The notes below the pieces were generated by a model, which was given only the letters and a program-made list of their open reading frames with translations, ran no database searches and was not told the origin of the DNA. The position numbers and the translations under genes are program-made. Positions 1-5,007 of a stretch of 5,737 nt of DNA are shown piece after piece; the first letter of the stretch is position 1, and each line of letters begins with the position of its first letter. This DNA comes from Clostridia bacterium (GTDB taxonomy: Bacteria; Bacillota_A; Clostridia; Peptostreptococcales; JAAYPU01): assembly GCA_022360735.1 (NCBI GenBank), contig JAKSCF010000669.1, positions 1-5,737 of the forward strand. The letters are read 5' to 3'.

Positions 1-656
1 TCAATATAATCGTACACTTTATTTTTTTCTATTGATTGTGTTCTTGCATGGCTAGTAATTTTTACAGATGTAATAGGATCATCTGTAAAAATGAGTTTTT
101 CTATTTTATCTGTCATTACAAAACCAATCGGATACCTTACATTAGGAATACCACCTATATAAAAAACGGTTTTTTCTTGTCTATCTGACTTCAATGTTTC
201 TTTATATAAGGTTTCAGTATAATCCATATAACTAAGCGAATTAACATCATCAAAACTAATTCCGCCAAATTTCCATATACCCTTCTCTTTATCAAAGGGC
301 GATGTTTGATTTACAGTAACCATAATTTGCTTTTTATCAGATTGTATAGGAACTATCCATATATAGGGACAATCTTTTAAAGCTGCATTTACATTATGAG
401 ATACATTATTTATTTTGAATATATCTAAACCAACATAAACTTTAGTTGCTTGTTTAAACAAAATATCATCCGATGTAAAAGTTTTTGTATCTCCTTCTTC
501 ACTTGCTACACTATTTACCTCATTAACAATATCCTCTGCCAAAAACATAATTTCGTCAACTTCACTATTGGTAGAGTTATTTTCACTTGCATAAACATTT
601 ACTATAAAAGTAAATAAAAGCAATACAGAAACTAAAATGAGCACTCTTTTTTTCAT
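1..656 (-). CDS. Secreted protein of unknown family, partial (C-terminus beyond left edge)
   Basis: This reading frame starts at the ATG at 656-654 and stays open for 218 codons to the window edge, so the C-terminus is missing. A ribosome binding site GGAGGT (664-669) sits seven bases before the start. The N-terminus is a classic signal peptide: MKKR, then a hydrophobic run, then VNVYA, with likely cleavage after Ala23. There is no lipobox cysteine. The mature part begins with an acidic, Asn/Ser-rich stretch, followed by mixed alternating sequence that looks beta-rich (for example VYVGLDIF, YIWIVPI, KIWKFGG-like segments). I do not recognise a family. It starts 16 bp after the protease stop codon, so the two are almost certainly co-transcribed and co-exported. 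By analogy with other secreted cysteine protease operons it could be a substrate, inhibitor or assembly partner; that is inference only. Confidence 0.8.
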   Translation of the reverse strand, partial: MKKRVLILVSVLLLFTFIVNVYASENNSTNSEVDEIMFLAEDIVNEVNSVASEEGDTKTFTSDDILFKQATKVYVGLDIFKINNVSHNVNAALKDCPYIWIVPIQSDKKQIMVTVNQTSPFDKEKGIWKFGGISFDDVNSLSYMDYTETLYKETLKSDRQEKTVFYIGGIPNVRYPIGFVMTDKIEKLIFTDDPITSVKITSHARTQSIEKNKVYDYI

Positions 657-672
657 GCCTTACACCTCCATA

Positions 673-1233
673 TTAATCAATATATATTGTTCTGGTATAT
701 TTCCCAGTACCTGTTTCTATTGTAGTACCATTTACTAAATCATCGTATGGGTAATAGCTGATACTTGTGCTAGCGGGATCAGTAAGTCTTAGTTTATCAC
801 TTGTATCATTATATCCTGAAGCAACAACCACATGAGCCCCGCTACTATCCCAAGACATCCAAACTATTAATGGCTCAGAATTATTTATATCCGATTTATG
901 TCTTGAAAAACTTAATGGAGAACGTGACGTACTTGCAGTATACATATCCTTTGTTACGTATTTTATGCTTCTTTCTATTTCTGATGATGTACCTCCTTTA
1001 TTAGGATAAGATGAGCCTTTGATATGCTTTACTACATCCCACTGATCTCTTGAACTATCACTATTCATGTATTGCCCTACCATCTCTGAACACGCCGCCC
1101 AACACCACTTACTTTTAGCTTGCTGGACTCTTGGTATTGATAAAGTAGTAGTTGCCGCCATTACCGTTACAGTAGTGCTAACAACCAAAATCATTACAAA
1201 CAATAAACTTGACAGTTTTTTTGATTTCATCAT
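673..1233 (-). CDS. Secreted papain-fold cysteine protease (C39/C70-like)
   Basis: This is a predicted exported cysteine peptidase of 186 residues. Residues 1-26 form a signal peptide (MMKSKK, hydrophobic core, cleavage near VMA-A). The mature domain opens with VQQAKSKWCWAACSEMV. Within it Gln38 is the likely oxyanion residue and Cys44 the nucleophile, in the WCWAA block typical of C39-like and AvrRpt2-like (C70) papain-fold peptidases. His134 in GAHVVVASGY and Asp152 in LTDP complete the catalytic set. The length suits a single catalytic domain with no ABC transporter part, so it is not a bacteriocin-exporter peptidase. An upstream in-frame ATG at 1269 exists, but it has no ribosome binding site. 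AAAGGAAGG at 1242-1250 is eight bases before the ATG at 1233-1231, and a second ATG follows at 1230. Substrate unknown. The fold call is secure; the exact MEROPS family is not. Confidence 0.88.
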   Translation of the reverse strand: MMKSKKLSSLLFVMILVVSTTVTVMAATTTLSIPRVQQAKSKWCWAACSEMVGQYMNSDSSRDQWDVVKHIKGSSYPNKGGTSSEIERSIKYVTKDMYTASTSRSPLSFSRHKSDINNSEPLIVWMSWDSSGAHVVVASGYNDTSDKLRLTDPASTSISYYPYDDLVNGTTIETGTGKYTRTIYID

Positions 1234-1241
1234 TTTAAGTA

Positions 1242-1250
1242 CCTTCCTTT
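1242..1250 (-). promoter_or_regulatory. Ribosome binding site that fixes the protease start
   Basis: On the minus strand this reads AAAGGAAGG and lies eight bases before the ATG at 1233. It favours that start (or the adjacent ATG at 1230) over the ATG at 1269, which would put a charged stretch ahead of the signal peptide. Confidence 0.7.
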
Positions 1251-1277
1251 CGCTGTGCTCAAAGCACAAAAATTAGT

Positions 1278-1287
1278 GAACATGTTC
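1278..1287. promoter_or_regulatory. 10-bp perfect palindrome in the protease leader
   Basis: GAACATGTTC is a perfect palindrome between the candidate -10 (1304-1309) and the ribosome binding site of the protease gene, roughly 10 bases past the predicted transcription start. This is a plausible operator position. It resembles a LexA half-site pair, but with two rather than four central bases, so it does not fit the Firmicute SOS box. The role is unproven. Confidence 0.3.
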
Positions 1288-1303
1288 TCCCAACACTTTT
1301 AAT

Positions 1304-1309
1304 ATTATA
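1304..1309 (-). promoter_or_regulatory. Candidate -10 for the protease operon
   Basis: The minus strand reads a perfect TATAAT here, 70 bases before the protease start. No good TTGACA-like hexamer is found 16-18 bases upstream (TACAAG is the nearest), so the promoter would be weak or activator-dependent. Confidence 0.4.
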
Positions 1310-1388
1310 CTCCAGACATTAAACGACTTGTATCTTTTTCACTGCTCATACACACACTTATAATCATTAATAAAGTGTTCTTAAACAT
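1305..1388 (-). CDS. Possible 27-residue hydrophobic peptide upstream of the protease
   Basis: The ATG at 1388-1386 opens a 27-codon frame (MFKNTLLMIISVCMSS, then a polar tail ending RLMSGV). AGAAGG lies eight bases before it as a plausible ribosome binding site. A candidate promoter, TTGTAT (1440-1435), 16 bases, TATAAA (1418-1413), sits ahead. The N-terminus has the Lys-plus-hydrophobic layout of a short export signal, and the tail is charged, a layout shared with secreted signalling pre-peptides. The stop codon overlaps the candidate protease -10. There is no homology evidence, and an AT-rich spacer can yield such a frame by chance. Confidence 0.2.
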   Translation of the reverse strand: MFKNTLLMIISVCMSSEKDTSRLMSGV

Positions 1389-1412
1389 TAAATTTGCCTT
1401 CTGTAATATTAT

Positions 1413-1440
1413 TTTATAGGATAACAGAGCATTAATACAA
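1413..1440 (-). promoter_or_regulatory. Weak candidate minus-strand promoter
   Basis: TTGTAT at 1440-1435 and TATAAA at 1418-1413 are separated by 16 bases. This would serve the 27-codon frame and possibly the protease as well. The -35 matches the consensus poorly. Confidence 0.2.
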
Positions 1441-1466
1441 TCTTCTCTCCTTTCTCACATTCTCCC

Positions 1467-1496
1467 TTGAAAAAACATCCCATTGTGGTATATAAT
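1467..1496 (+). promoter_or_regulatory. Sigma-A-type promoter for a small transcript
   Basis: TTGAAA (1467-1472), 18 bases, then a perfect TATAAT (1491-1496). The predicted start is near 1503. No protein-coding gene follows on the plus strand; instead a strong hairpin begins about 36 bases downstream. Confidence 0.5.
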
Positions 1497-1502
1497 AGAA
1501 AT

Positions 1503-1592
1503 ATGCTCCTGCCACAGTTTGTACAAGGGGCATCGGCACTCCCAAATCAATGTTAACTTTTCCACTGTCACATTGATTTGGGGGTTGTTTAT
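1503..1592 (+). ncRNA. Candidate small RNA ending in a 15-bp hairpin
   Basis: The transcript predicted from the promoter at 1467-1496 runs through CCCAAATCAATGT (1541-1553) and its perfect reverse complement (1570-1582). One C-G and one U-G pair extend the stem to 1539/1584, with a 16-base loop. The right arm is followed by GTTGTTTATTA, a moderately U-rich tail, so the hairpin could act as an intrinsic terminator and give an RNA of about 90 nt. A minus-strand promoter (-10 at 1614-1619) fires into the same stretch, so the RNA may be an antisense regulator of that transcript. I recognise no Rfam family. Several short frames cross this segment on both strands, but none has a ribosome binding site in place. 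Confidence 0.4.
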
Positions 1593-1594
1593 TA

Positions 1595-1606
1595 TACTTG
1601 CAAGTA
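1595..1606. promoter_or_regulatory. 12-bp perfect palindrome at a predicted start site
   Basis: TACTTGCAAGTA is a perfect palindrome directly downstream of the minus-strand -10 at 1614-1619, covering the expected transcription start. That is a typical repressor-operator position. The binding protein is unknown. Confidence 0.35.
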
Positions 1607-1613
1607 CAAGAGT

Positions 1614-1657
1614 ATTATACATAAAGTATATGCAAAATTTTGTCAAAACAAGTAGAA
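1614..1657 (-). promoter_or_regulatory. Minus-strand promoter with upstream box (copy 1)
   Basis: The minus strand reads TTCTACT (1657-1651), then 31 bases, then TATAAT (1619-1614). A TTGACA lies between them but 21 bases from the -10, too far for normal sigma-A use. The architecture matches two other promoters in the window (4037-4080 and 4332-4375); here the box differs from TTCGACA at two of seven positions. The 69-base stretch 1614-1682 aligns without gaps to 4037-4105 (52 identities counted by hand). Its transcript would run toward the protease operon through the hairpin at 1539-1584. Confidence 0.4.
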
Positions 1658-1721
1658 AAGTTTATTTTTGTATGTAGAAAAACAAGCTGGAAAATAACTA
1701 ATTTTTGTATAATATTACCAT

Positions 1722-2957
1722 TTACAATTTGCCTTCAAATATCCAATAGAATGGGAAAGAAAAATGTATACAACTGAATTTACGTACATTTATATCATTT
1801 GAAATTATAGCTGTCATTCTTATAGGACACGTATAATTTACTCCTATAGCACATTCCTTTAATACATATGCTATACTTCTTTGTGCCGCAAACAATTTTT
1901 CTTTTGATGTAAGATTAGATTTAAACAAATTATCTAACTCTTGTAAAGATCGCTTAATAAGCTCCTCCTCTGTAAACTTGTGTTTTAAAGTACCTATAGT
2001 TGTAAGGCAAGTCACAGTTCCTATTTTGCATGCAATAGTGTTTTCAATATCTAGATAAAGATTGTCCATATCACTATTAATAAAAAATTCTTTAATGTAT
2101 TCAAAACCTTCATGCCATTTGTTTTCTGGTCCAATAACATATACCTTATCATTTTCATCAAAATATTTTCTGATTAGCTCATCTGAAATATTTTTCTTTT
2201 CTTTAAACTCAATTTCAAAGTTTTTCAAAAACGCTAATATATCTTCTGTAACTCTATTATTTTTATATTTTTTGCTAATACTTTTTTGTTTATCATAACT
2301 ATCCCTATATTCTTTTGAATTTTCAAAACGTTCATCAGGGAAATTAGACTTTGCCATTGAAAAATGAAGCTGAACAAATTTCCAACCACTTCCTTCTTTC
2401 GTTAACACTCCACTTAAACCCATTGGCCAAAAATATTCTCTAGCTTGCTCATCACGTTGATGATAATTTAAGGTTAATACCCAATTTATAAATGTTATTC
2501 TCTGTTTTGGTGTAAGTTCATTATCTTCCGCACTTGCTTTTATATAATCAACGTATCTATCATATCTCTCTGGCGTATGCTCAAAGCTGTACTTCACAGA
2601 GCCACTAGTTGAAAACCAGGCAACATTACCGTCAATTGAGATACGGGCATTTTCATGATCTATATTTAAGTCGCCCCAATCTTTCCAATCGTCTTTAATT
2701 AACTGCTTTACTTCATCAAATCCAAAAAATATTTCTCCAGTTGAAGTTCCCAAAACTGATATATCATCACTATTCAAAAAAAGTTCTTTTGTAAACGCAT
2801 CAACATTTTCGAGCTTTCTTTCACTATACCCTTGTTGGAACTTTCCAAGCATATCTCTAATCTCACTTAATCGATCTACTGTATCATTAATAGATGAATT
2901 ATATTTTGAAAAGTCCTCTAAAGATTCCCCCGAATATTGTAATCCAAATTTAGTCAT
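1722..2957 (-). CDS. Tandem NTF2/SnoaL-like domain protein, cytosolic
   Basis: This 411-residue protein has no signal peptide or membrane segment. Residues 27-205 look like a SnoaL_3-type NTF2-like unit. An initial helix (DRLSEIRDMLGKF) is followed by DDISVLGTSTGEIFFGFDEV, where GTSTGE-x-FFG is the usual entry to the cone. The strand NVAWFSTSGSVKYSF comes next, and the unit closes with GWKFVQLHFSM (190-200). Residues 235-411 repeat the plan: DKVYVIGPENKWHEGFEYI (270-288), then TVTCLTTIGTLKHKF, then RKFSCIHFSF (392-401). Each unit carries a helical insert after LTPKQR or LTSKEK. This shows an internal duplication, diverged in sequence. NTF2-like folds bind small ligands or act as enzymes, so no activity can be assigned. 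The start at 2957 has GGAG (2967-2970) nine bases upstream. Promoter DNA at about 2975-3033 is AT-rich with a TATAAA at 3004-2999 and no clear -35. No strong terminator follows the stop. Confidence 0.75.
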   Translation of the reverse strand: MTKFGLQYSGESLEDFSKYNSSINDTVDRLSEIRDMLGKFQQGYSERKLENVDAFTKELFLNSDDISVLGTSTGEIFFGFDEVKQLIKDDWKDWGDLNIDHENARISIDGNVAWFSTSGSVKYSFEHTPERYDRYVDYIKASAEDNELTPKQRITFINWVLTLNYHQRDEQAREYFWPMGLSGVLTKEGSGWKFVQLHFSMAKSNFPDERFENSKEYRDSYDKQKSISKKYKNNRVTEDILAFLKNFEIEFKEKKNISDELIRKYFDENDKVYVIGPENKWHEGFEYIKEFFINSDMDNLYLDIENTIACKIGTVTCLTTIGTLKHKFTEEELIKRSLQELDNLFKSNLTSKEKLFAAQRSIAYVLKECAIGVNYTCPIRMTAIISNDINVRKFSCIHFSFPFYWIFEGKL

Positions 2958-3033
2958 TAATATTCACTCCATTCCTAAATTTTATTTTAGTATTTCATTT
3001 TATATATAATATTGGAAGTTTACAGGAAGATAA

Positions 3034-3070
3034 AATAAGCTTTCTTGAATATATTACAAGAAAGCTTGTT
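3034..3070 (-). terminator. Intrinsic terminator of the membrane-anchored protein gene
   Basis: AAGCTTTCTTG (3037-3047) pairs perfectly with CAAGAAAGCTT (3057-3067) around a 9-base loop. Three further pairs at the base extend it to 3034/3070. On the minus strand the stem is followed by ATTTTATCTT. It lies 23 bases past the stop codon at 3093 and separates that gene from the NTF2-like gene. Confidence 0.75.
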
Positions 3071-3092
3071 AGTTTCGCAACTAATATTATTA

Positions 3093-3795
3093 CTATGTTA
3101 GATTATGTCTGCTTGAGATTGTCAGCTTTTTTGTTAACTTTCTGTTTATTAACCAAAATACCCCTAAAATAATGACTATACCGGCAATTACTAGTTTAAT
3201 ATTTATTTGTTTTTTATTAAATGTTTCTGTAACCACAACCTTTATAGGGCGTGCTGAACTGAATGTCTCATCAATATCAAGACGATAATGCACATATAAT
3301 TTATAAAATTTATTATTTTTGAAATATTCATGATTAGGTATAATGTTTCTATAACCGGTCAGCGTAGGACCCAAATATCGAGCAGGCTCATGCTTTTTTA
3401 AATTATATTCATCATCCCCTAAGTATAATATATTTCGTCTTACTTCTGGTACGGTAATGCTTAGACTTTTGAGTCCAACTGAATAATCTAAGATATAATC
3501 TCCCCTTTTTAATGGTCTGATATTTTCTATTAAAAGAAAAACATCAACATAATCCGAATTAGCATACGTTAATCCGGTTACATTATTGTTAGTACTATCA
3601 AAAATATAACCGGTTTCAACACTTTGCATATTATGTTCTTTTATTTCGTCTGCCCACATTTTAAAATTCTCATAATCACTATTTGTGAAATTATCTTTAG
3701 AACCTTCTTTATATATTGGTAGCATTAATAGCAGAAACATTCATGATAAAAACACTGATTACTGCAATACATGCAATGACTATATGTTTTTTCAT
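3093..3795 (-). pseudogene. Secreted, C-terminally membrane-anchored protein, frameshifted
   Basis: The intact start is the ATG at 3795-3793, with AAAGGA (3803-3808) seven bases upstream. It encodes a good signal peptide, MKKHIVIACIAVISVFIMNVSA. After 28 codons that frame stops at 3711-3709. The rest of the protein continues in another frame: YKEGSKDNF onward to the stop at 3093. The break falls in the TATATAT run at 3710-3716. Adding one TA unit joins the frames as ...NATNIYKEGS..., giving a protein of about 234 residues. The body looks beta-rich with conserved-looking blocks (YVDVFLLIENI, LYVHYRLDI). It ends in a membrane helix (KLVIAGIVIILGVFWL) and a basic tail (NRKLTKKL), so the body should face outside with the tail in the cytosol. 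An internal ATG at 3740 lacks a ribosome binding site. Family not recognised. The break could be a decayed gene, a slippage switch, or a sequencing error. Confidence 0.7.
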
Positions 3796-3827
3796 AGACT
3801 CATCCTTTCAATGATGATATTACTAAT

Positions 3828-4035
3828 CTAAAGCAAAGATTTGTTCTCTGTATCCCACACTACTGCTATTAGGACTAATACCAAGAGATATAGATACCAC
3901 ACTTTAAAATCGAATTTATATTTGGACAAAAACATCATTGTTTGATCCAAATGTATTGTTAGGTTTAAAGTACGCTATCTTTAGTGAACCTATAGCCAAC
4001 CCATAACTAAAGCTGTACCATACAGATACTAATAG
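3828..4035 (-). pseudogene. Coding-like debris with a short membrane-segment frame
   Basis: Two frames here look like former coding sequence. One reads VWYSFSYGLAIGSLKIAY, KPNNTFGSNNDVFVQI, stop (3918-3916), then, past another stop, VVSISLGISPNSSSVGYRE and QIFALD before a final stop. The other starts at the ATG 3935-3933 and encodes 35 residues: MFLSKYKFDFK, a membrane helix WYLYLLVLVLIAVVW, and DTENKSLL, ending at 3828. The two overlap by 20 bases at NNDVF. They could be pieces of one frameshifted gene with a C-terminal anchor like that of the next gene. The 35-residue frame could instead be a real small membrane protein 33 bp ahead of the next start, but its ribosome binding site is weak (GGATC about 12 bases away). 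The TATAAT at 4042-4037 would transcribe it. Confidence 0.3.
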
Positions 4036-4036
4036 C

Positions 4037-4080
4037 ATTATACATAAAACAATTTAAAAAGTTTATCAAAATATGTCGAA
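4037..4080 (-). promoter_or_regulatory. Minus-strand promoter with Spo0A-like box (copy 2)
   Basis: The minus strand reads TTTTTCGACA with its heptamer TTCGACA at 4080-4074, then 31 bases, then TATAAT (4042-4037). TTCGACA is the reverse complement of the Spo0A consensus heptamer TGTCGAA. No -35 stands at normal spacing (TTGATA is 21 bases from the -10), suggesting activator dependence. It would drive the debris at 3828-4035 and the broken gene at 3093-3795. Confidence 0.5.
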
Positions 4081-4120
4081 AAATCTATTTCTTTATATAC
4101 AAAAAACAATCTTAAATATC

Positions 4121-4260
4121 CGGGCCCTTACCACCTTGAATTTTAAAATAATCTGTATACTATAGCAAAAGCTGCTATCCATTTAAGGAAGCGGCCTTTG
4201 CCTGGCGTTACCGGTAGAAAAAGGTCTTGTACTTTGCAATCGCCAATTTAACTACCACGC
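4121..4260. other. G+C-richer intergenic island with a 37-base hairpin
   Basis: Hand count gives about 43% G+C over these 140 bases, against clearly lower flanks. A stem pairs 4165-4176 with 4190-4201 (one A-C mismatch and one G-U), with a short inner stem TCC/GGA around ATTTAA. No frame is convincingly coding on either strand. It lies between the divergent promoters at 4037-4080 and 4332-4375. It could be a structured RNA, an old insertion end, or foreign DNA. I do not recognise it. Confidence 0.35.
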
Positions 4261-4331
4261 AAAAATAAGGATATGTATAAAATTATAACACCATTATCCT
4301 GCATATCTAAGATGTAATTTTAACCATCTTT

Positions 4332-4375
4332 TTCGACAAAATCCTACATAAAGCTTGCACTCAATGTGATATAAT
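4332..4375 (+). promoter_or_regulatory. Promoter of the stalk-domain gene with Spo0A-like box (copy 3)
   Basis: TTCGACAAA (4332-4340) matches the Spo0A box TTTGTCGAA on the opposite strand exactly. Thirty-one bases separate its heptamer from TATAAT (4370-4375), which is part of an extended -10, TGTGATATAAT. There is no -35 at 16-18 bp. The box would be centred near -45, where class-II-style activators bind. The start site near 4382 gives a leader of about 29 bases before the ATG at 4411. Confidence 0.6.
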
Positions 4376-4410
4376 CAACTTTATTAAAATATAGAAAGGA
4401 CGATATAAAA

Positions 4411-4905
4411 ATGAAGACAAAAATCAAGACCTTTGCAGCTGGATTTCTAACTGCTGTTTTGTTGTTTGCAACCGTATCCGCCGCGCCCGTACAAGAAACT
4501 ATCGACGTTATATTTAATAGTATTCATATAACTGTAGACGGTCAAAAGGTTGAGGTAGATAATATTATGTATAATGGTACAACATACGCCCCGCTTCGCG
4601 CCGTTGCGGAGATGTTAGGGAAAGAAGTAGCTTGGAATGGCGAGACAAATACCGCGGCTATTCAAAACCCTATATCCCAAGAAGCCACCGTATGCACACC
4701 AAACCAACAGATACAAGGGCCACAAGAATCGCAATCCCAAAACATAGTCGATTATAAGTATATTGGCAGTAAAAATTCAGACAAATACCACGAAAAAAAC
4801 TGCAGGTGGGTTAAAGAAATAAAGGATGGAAACGCAGTATATTTTAACTCTAAAGAAGAAGCTGTGCAGGCTGGATATGAGTCGTGCGGGACTTGCAAAC
4901 CTTAA
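4411..4905 (+). CDS. Exported stalk-domain protein with Ada-like metal-binding tail
   Basis: This is a 164-residue exported protein. Residues 1-25 form a signal peptide (MKTKIKTFAAGF, hydrophobic core, VSAA-P). Residues 38-84 match one copper-amine-oxidase N-terminal ('stalk') unit: IHITVDGQKVEVDNIMYNG, TTYAPLRAVAEMLGKEVAW, then TNTAAI. This domain is common on surface proteins of Clostridia and Paenibacillaceae and does not imply oxidase activity. A Gln/Ser-rich linker (about 89-113) leads to YIGSKNSDKYHEKNCRWVK, VYFNSKEEAVQAGYESCGTC, KP. That is the Ada-type zinc-binding module also found at the end of exported nucleases; His127, Cys131, Cys159 and Cys162 are the likely ligands. There is no catalytic domain between the two, so it may bind metal or the envelope. 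GAAAGGA (4394-4400) is ten bases before the ATG. An IS200-type element begins within a few bases of the stop. Confidence 0.85.
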   Translation: MKTKIKTFAAGFLTAVLLFATVSAAPVQETIDVIFNSIHITVDGQKVEVDNIMYNGTTYAPLRAVAEMLGKEVAWNGETNTAAIQNPISQEATVCTPNQQIQGPQESQSQNIVDYKYIGSKNSDKYHEKNCRWVKEIKDGNAVYFNSKEEAVQAGYESCGTCKP

Positions 4906-4911
4906 ATTATG

Positions 4912-4932
4912 ACCACCCGTAAAACGGGTGGT
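4912..4932. repeat. IS right-end hairpin (tnpA 3' side)
   Basis: ACCACCCGT (4912-4920) and ACGGGTGGT (4924-4932) form a 9-bp stem with a 3-base loop. It begins six bases after the stop codon of the stalk-domain gene. TTTGCTC follows, so on the plus strand it could also act as a weak terminator for that gene. Confidence 0.8.
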
Positions 4933-5007
4933 TTGCTCTAGCCCTATAAGGGCATGGTACTAGCTGAGCCTTAAGGCCCACTGAATGGGTCACCAACCGT
5001 GTAACCT

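Noticed and set aside
801..1276. Plus-strand frames opposite the protease
   Set aside because: They are complementary to a gene with complete catalytic motifs, and lack a ribosome binding site.
1278..1287. GAACATGTTC as a LexA/SOS box
   Set aside because: The Firmicute SOS box needs GAAC and GTTC separated by four bases; here only two separate them.
1455..1677. Open frames of about 63 codons on both strands across the 1500-1600 hairpin, one with a CRCPLYK stretch resembling a zinc ribbon or cysteine-rich KTR-type protein
   Set aside because: Neither has a ribosome binding site at its start. The two frames mirror each other because of the inverted repeat, and the Cys pattern is incomplete. 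The promoters and hairpin suggest RNA instead.
3021..3050. AGGA...GAAT as a sigma-H promoter on the plus strand
   Set aside because: The elements overlap the terminator stem and no plus-strand gene follows; a chance match is likely.
3069..3084. TTAGT-TTCGCA-ACTAA inverted repeat as a fourth Spo0A-like box
   Set aside because: The core lacks the A of TTCGACA, and no TATAAT lies 31 bases away in either direction.
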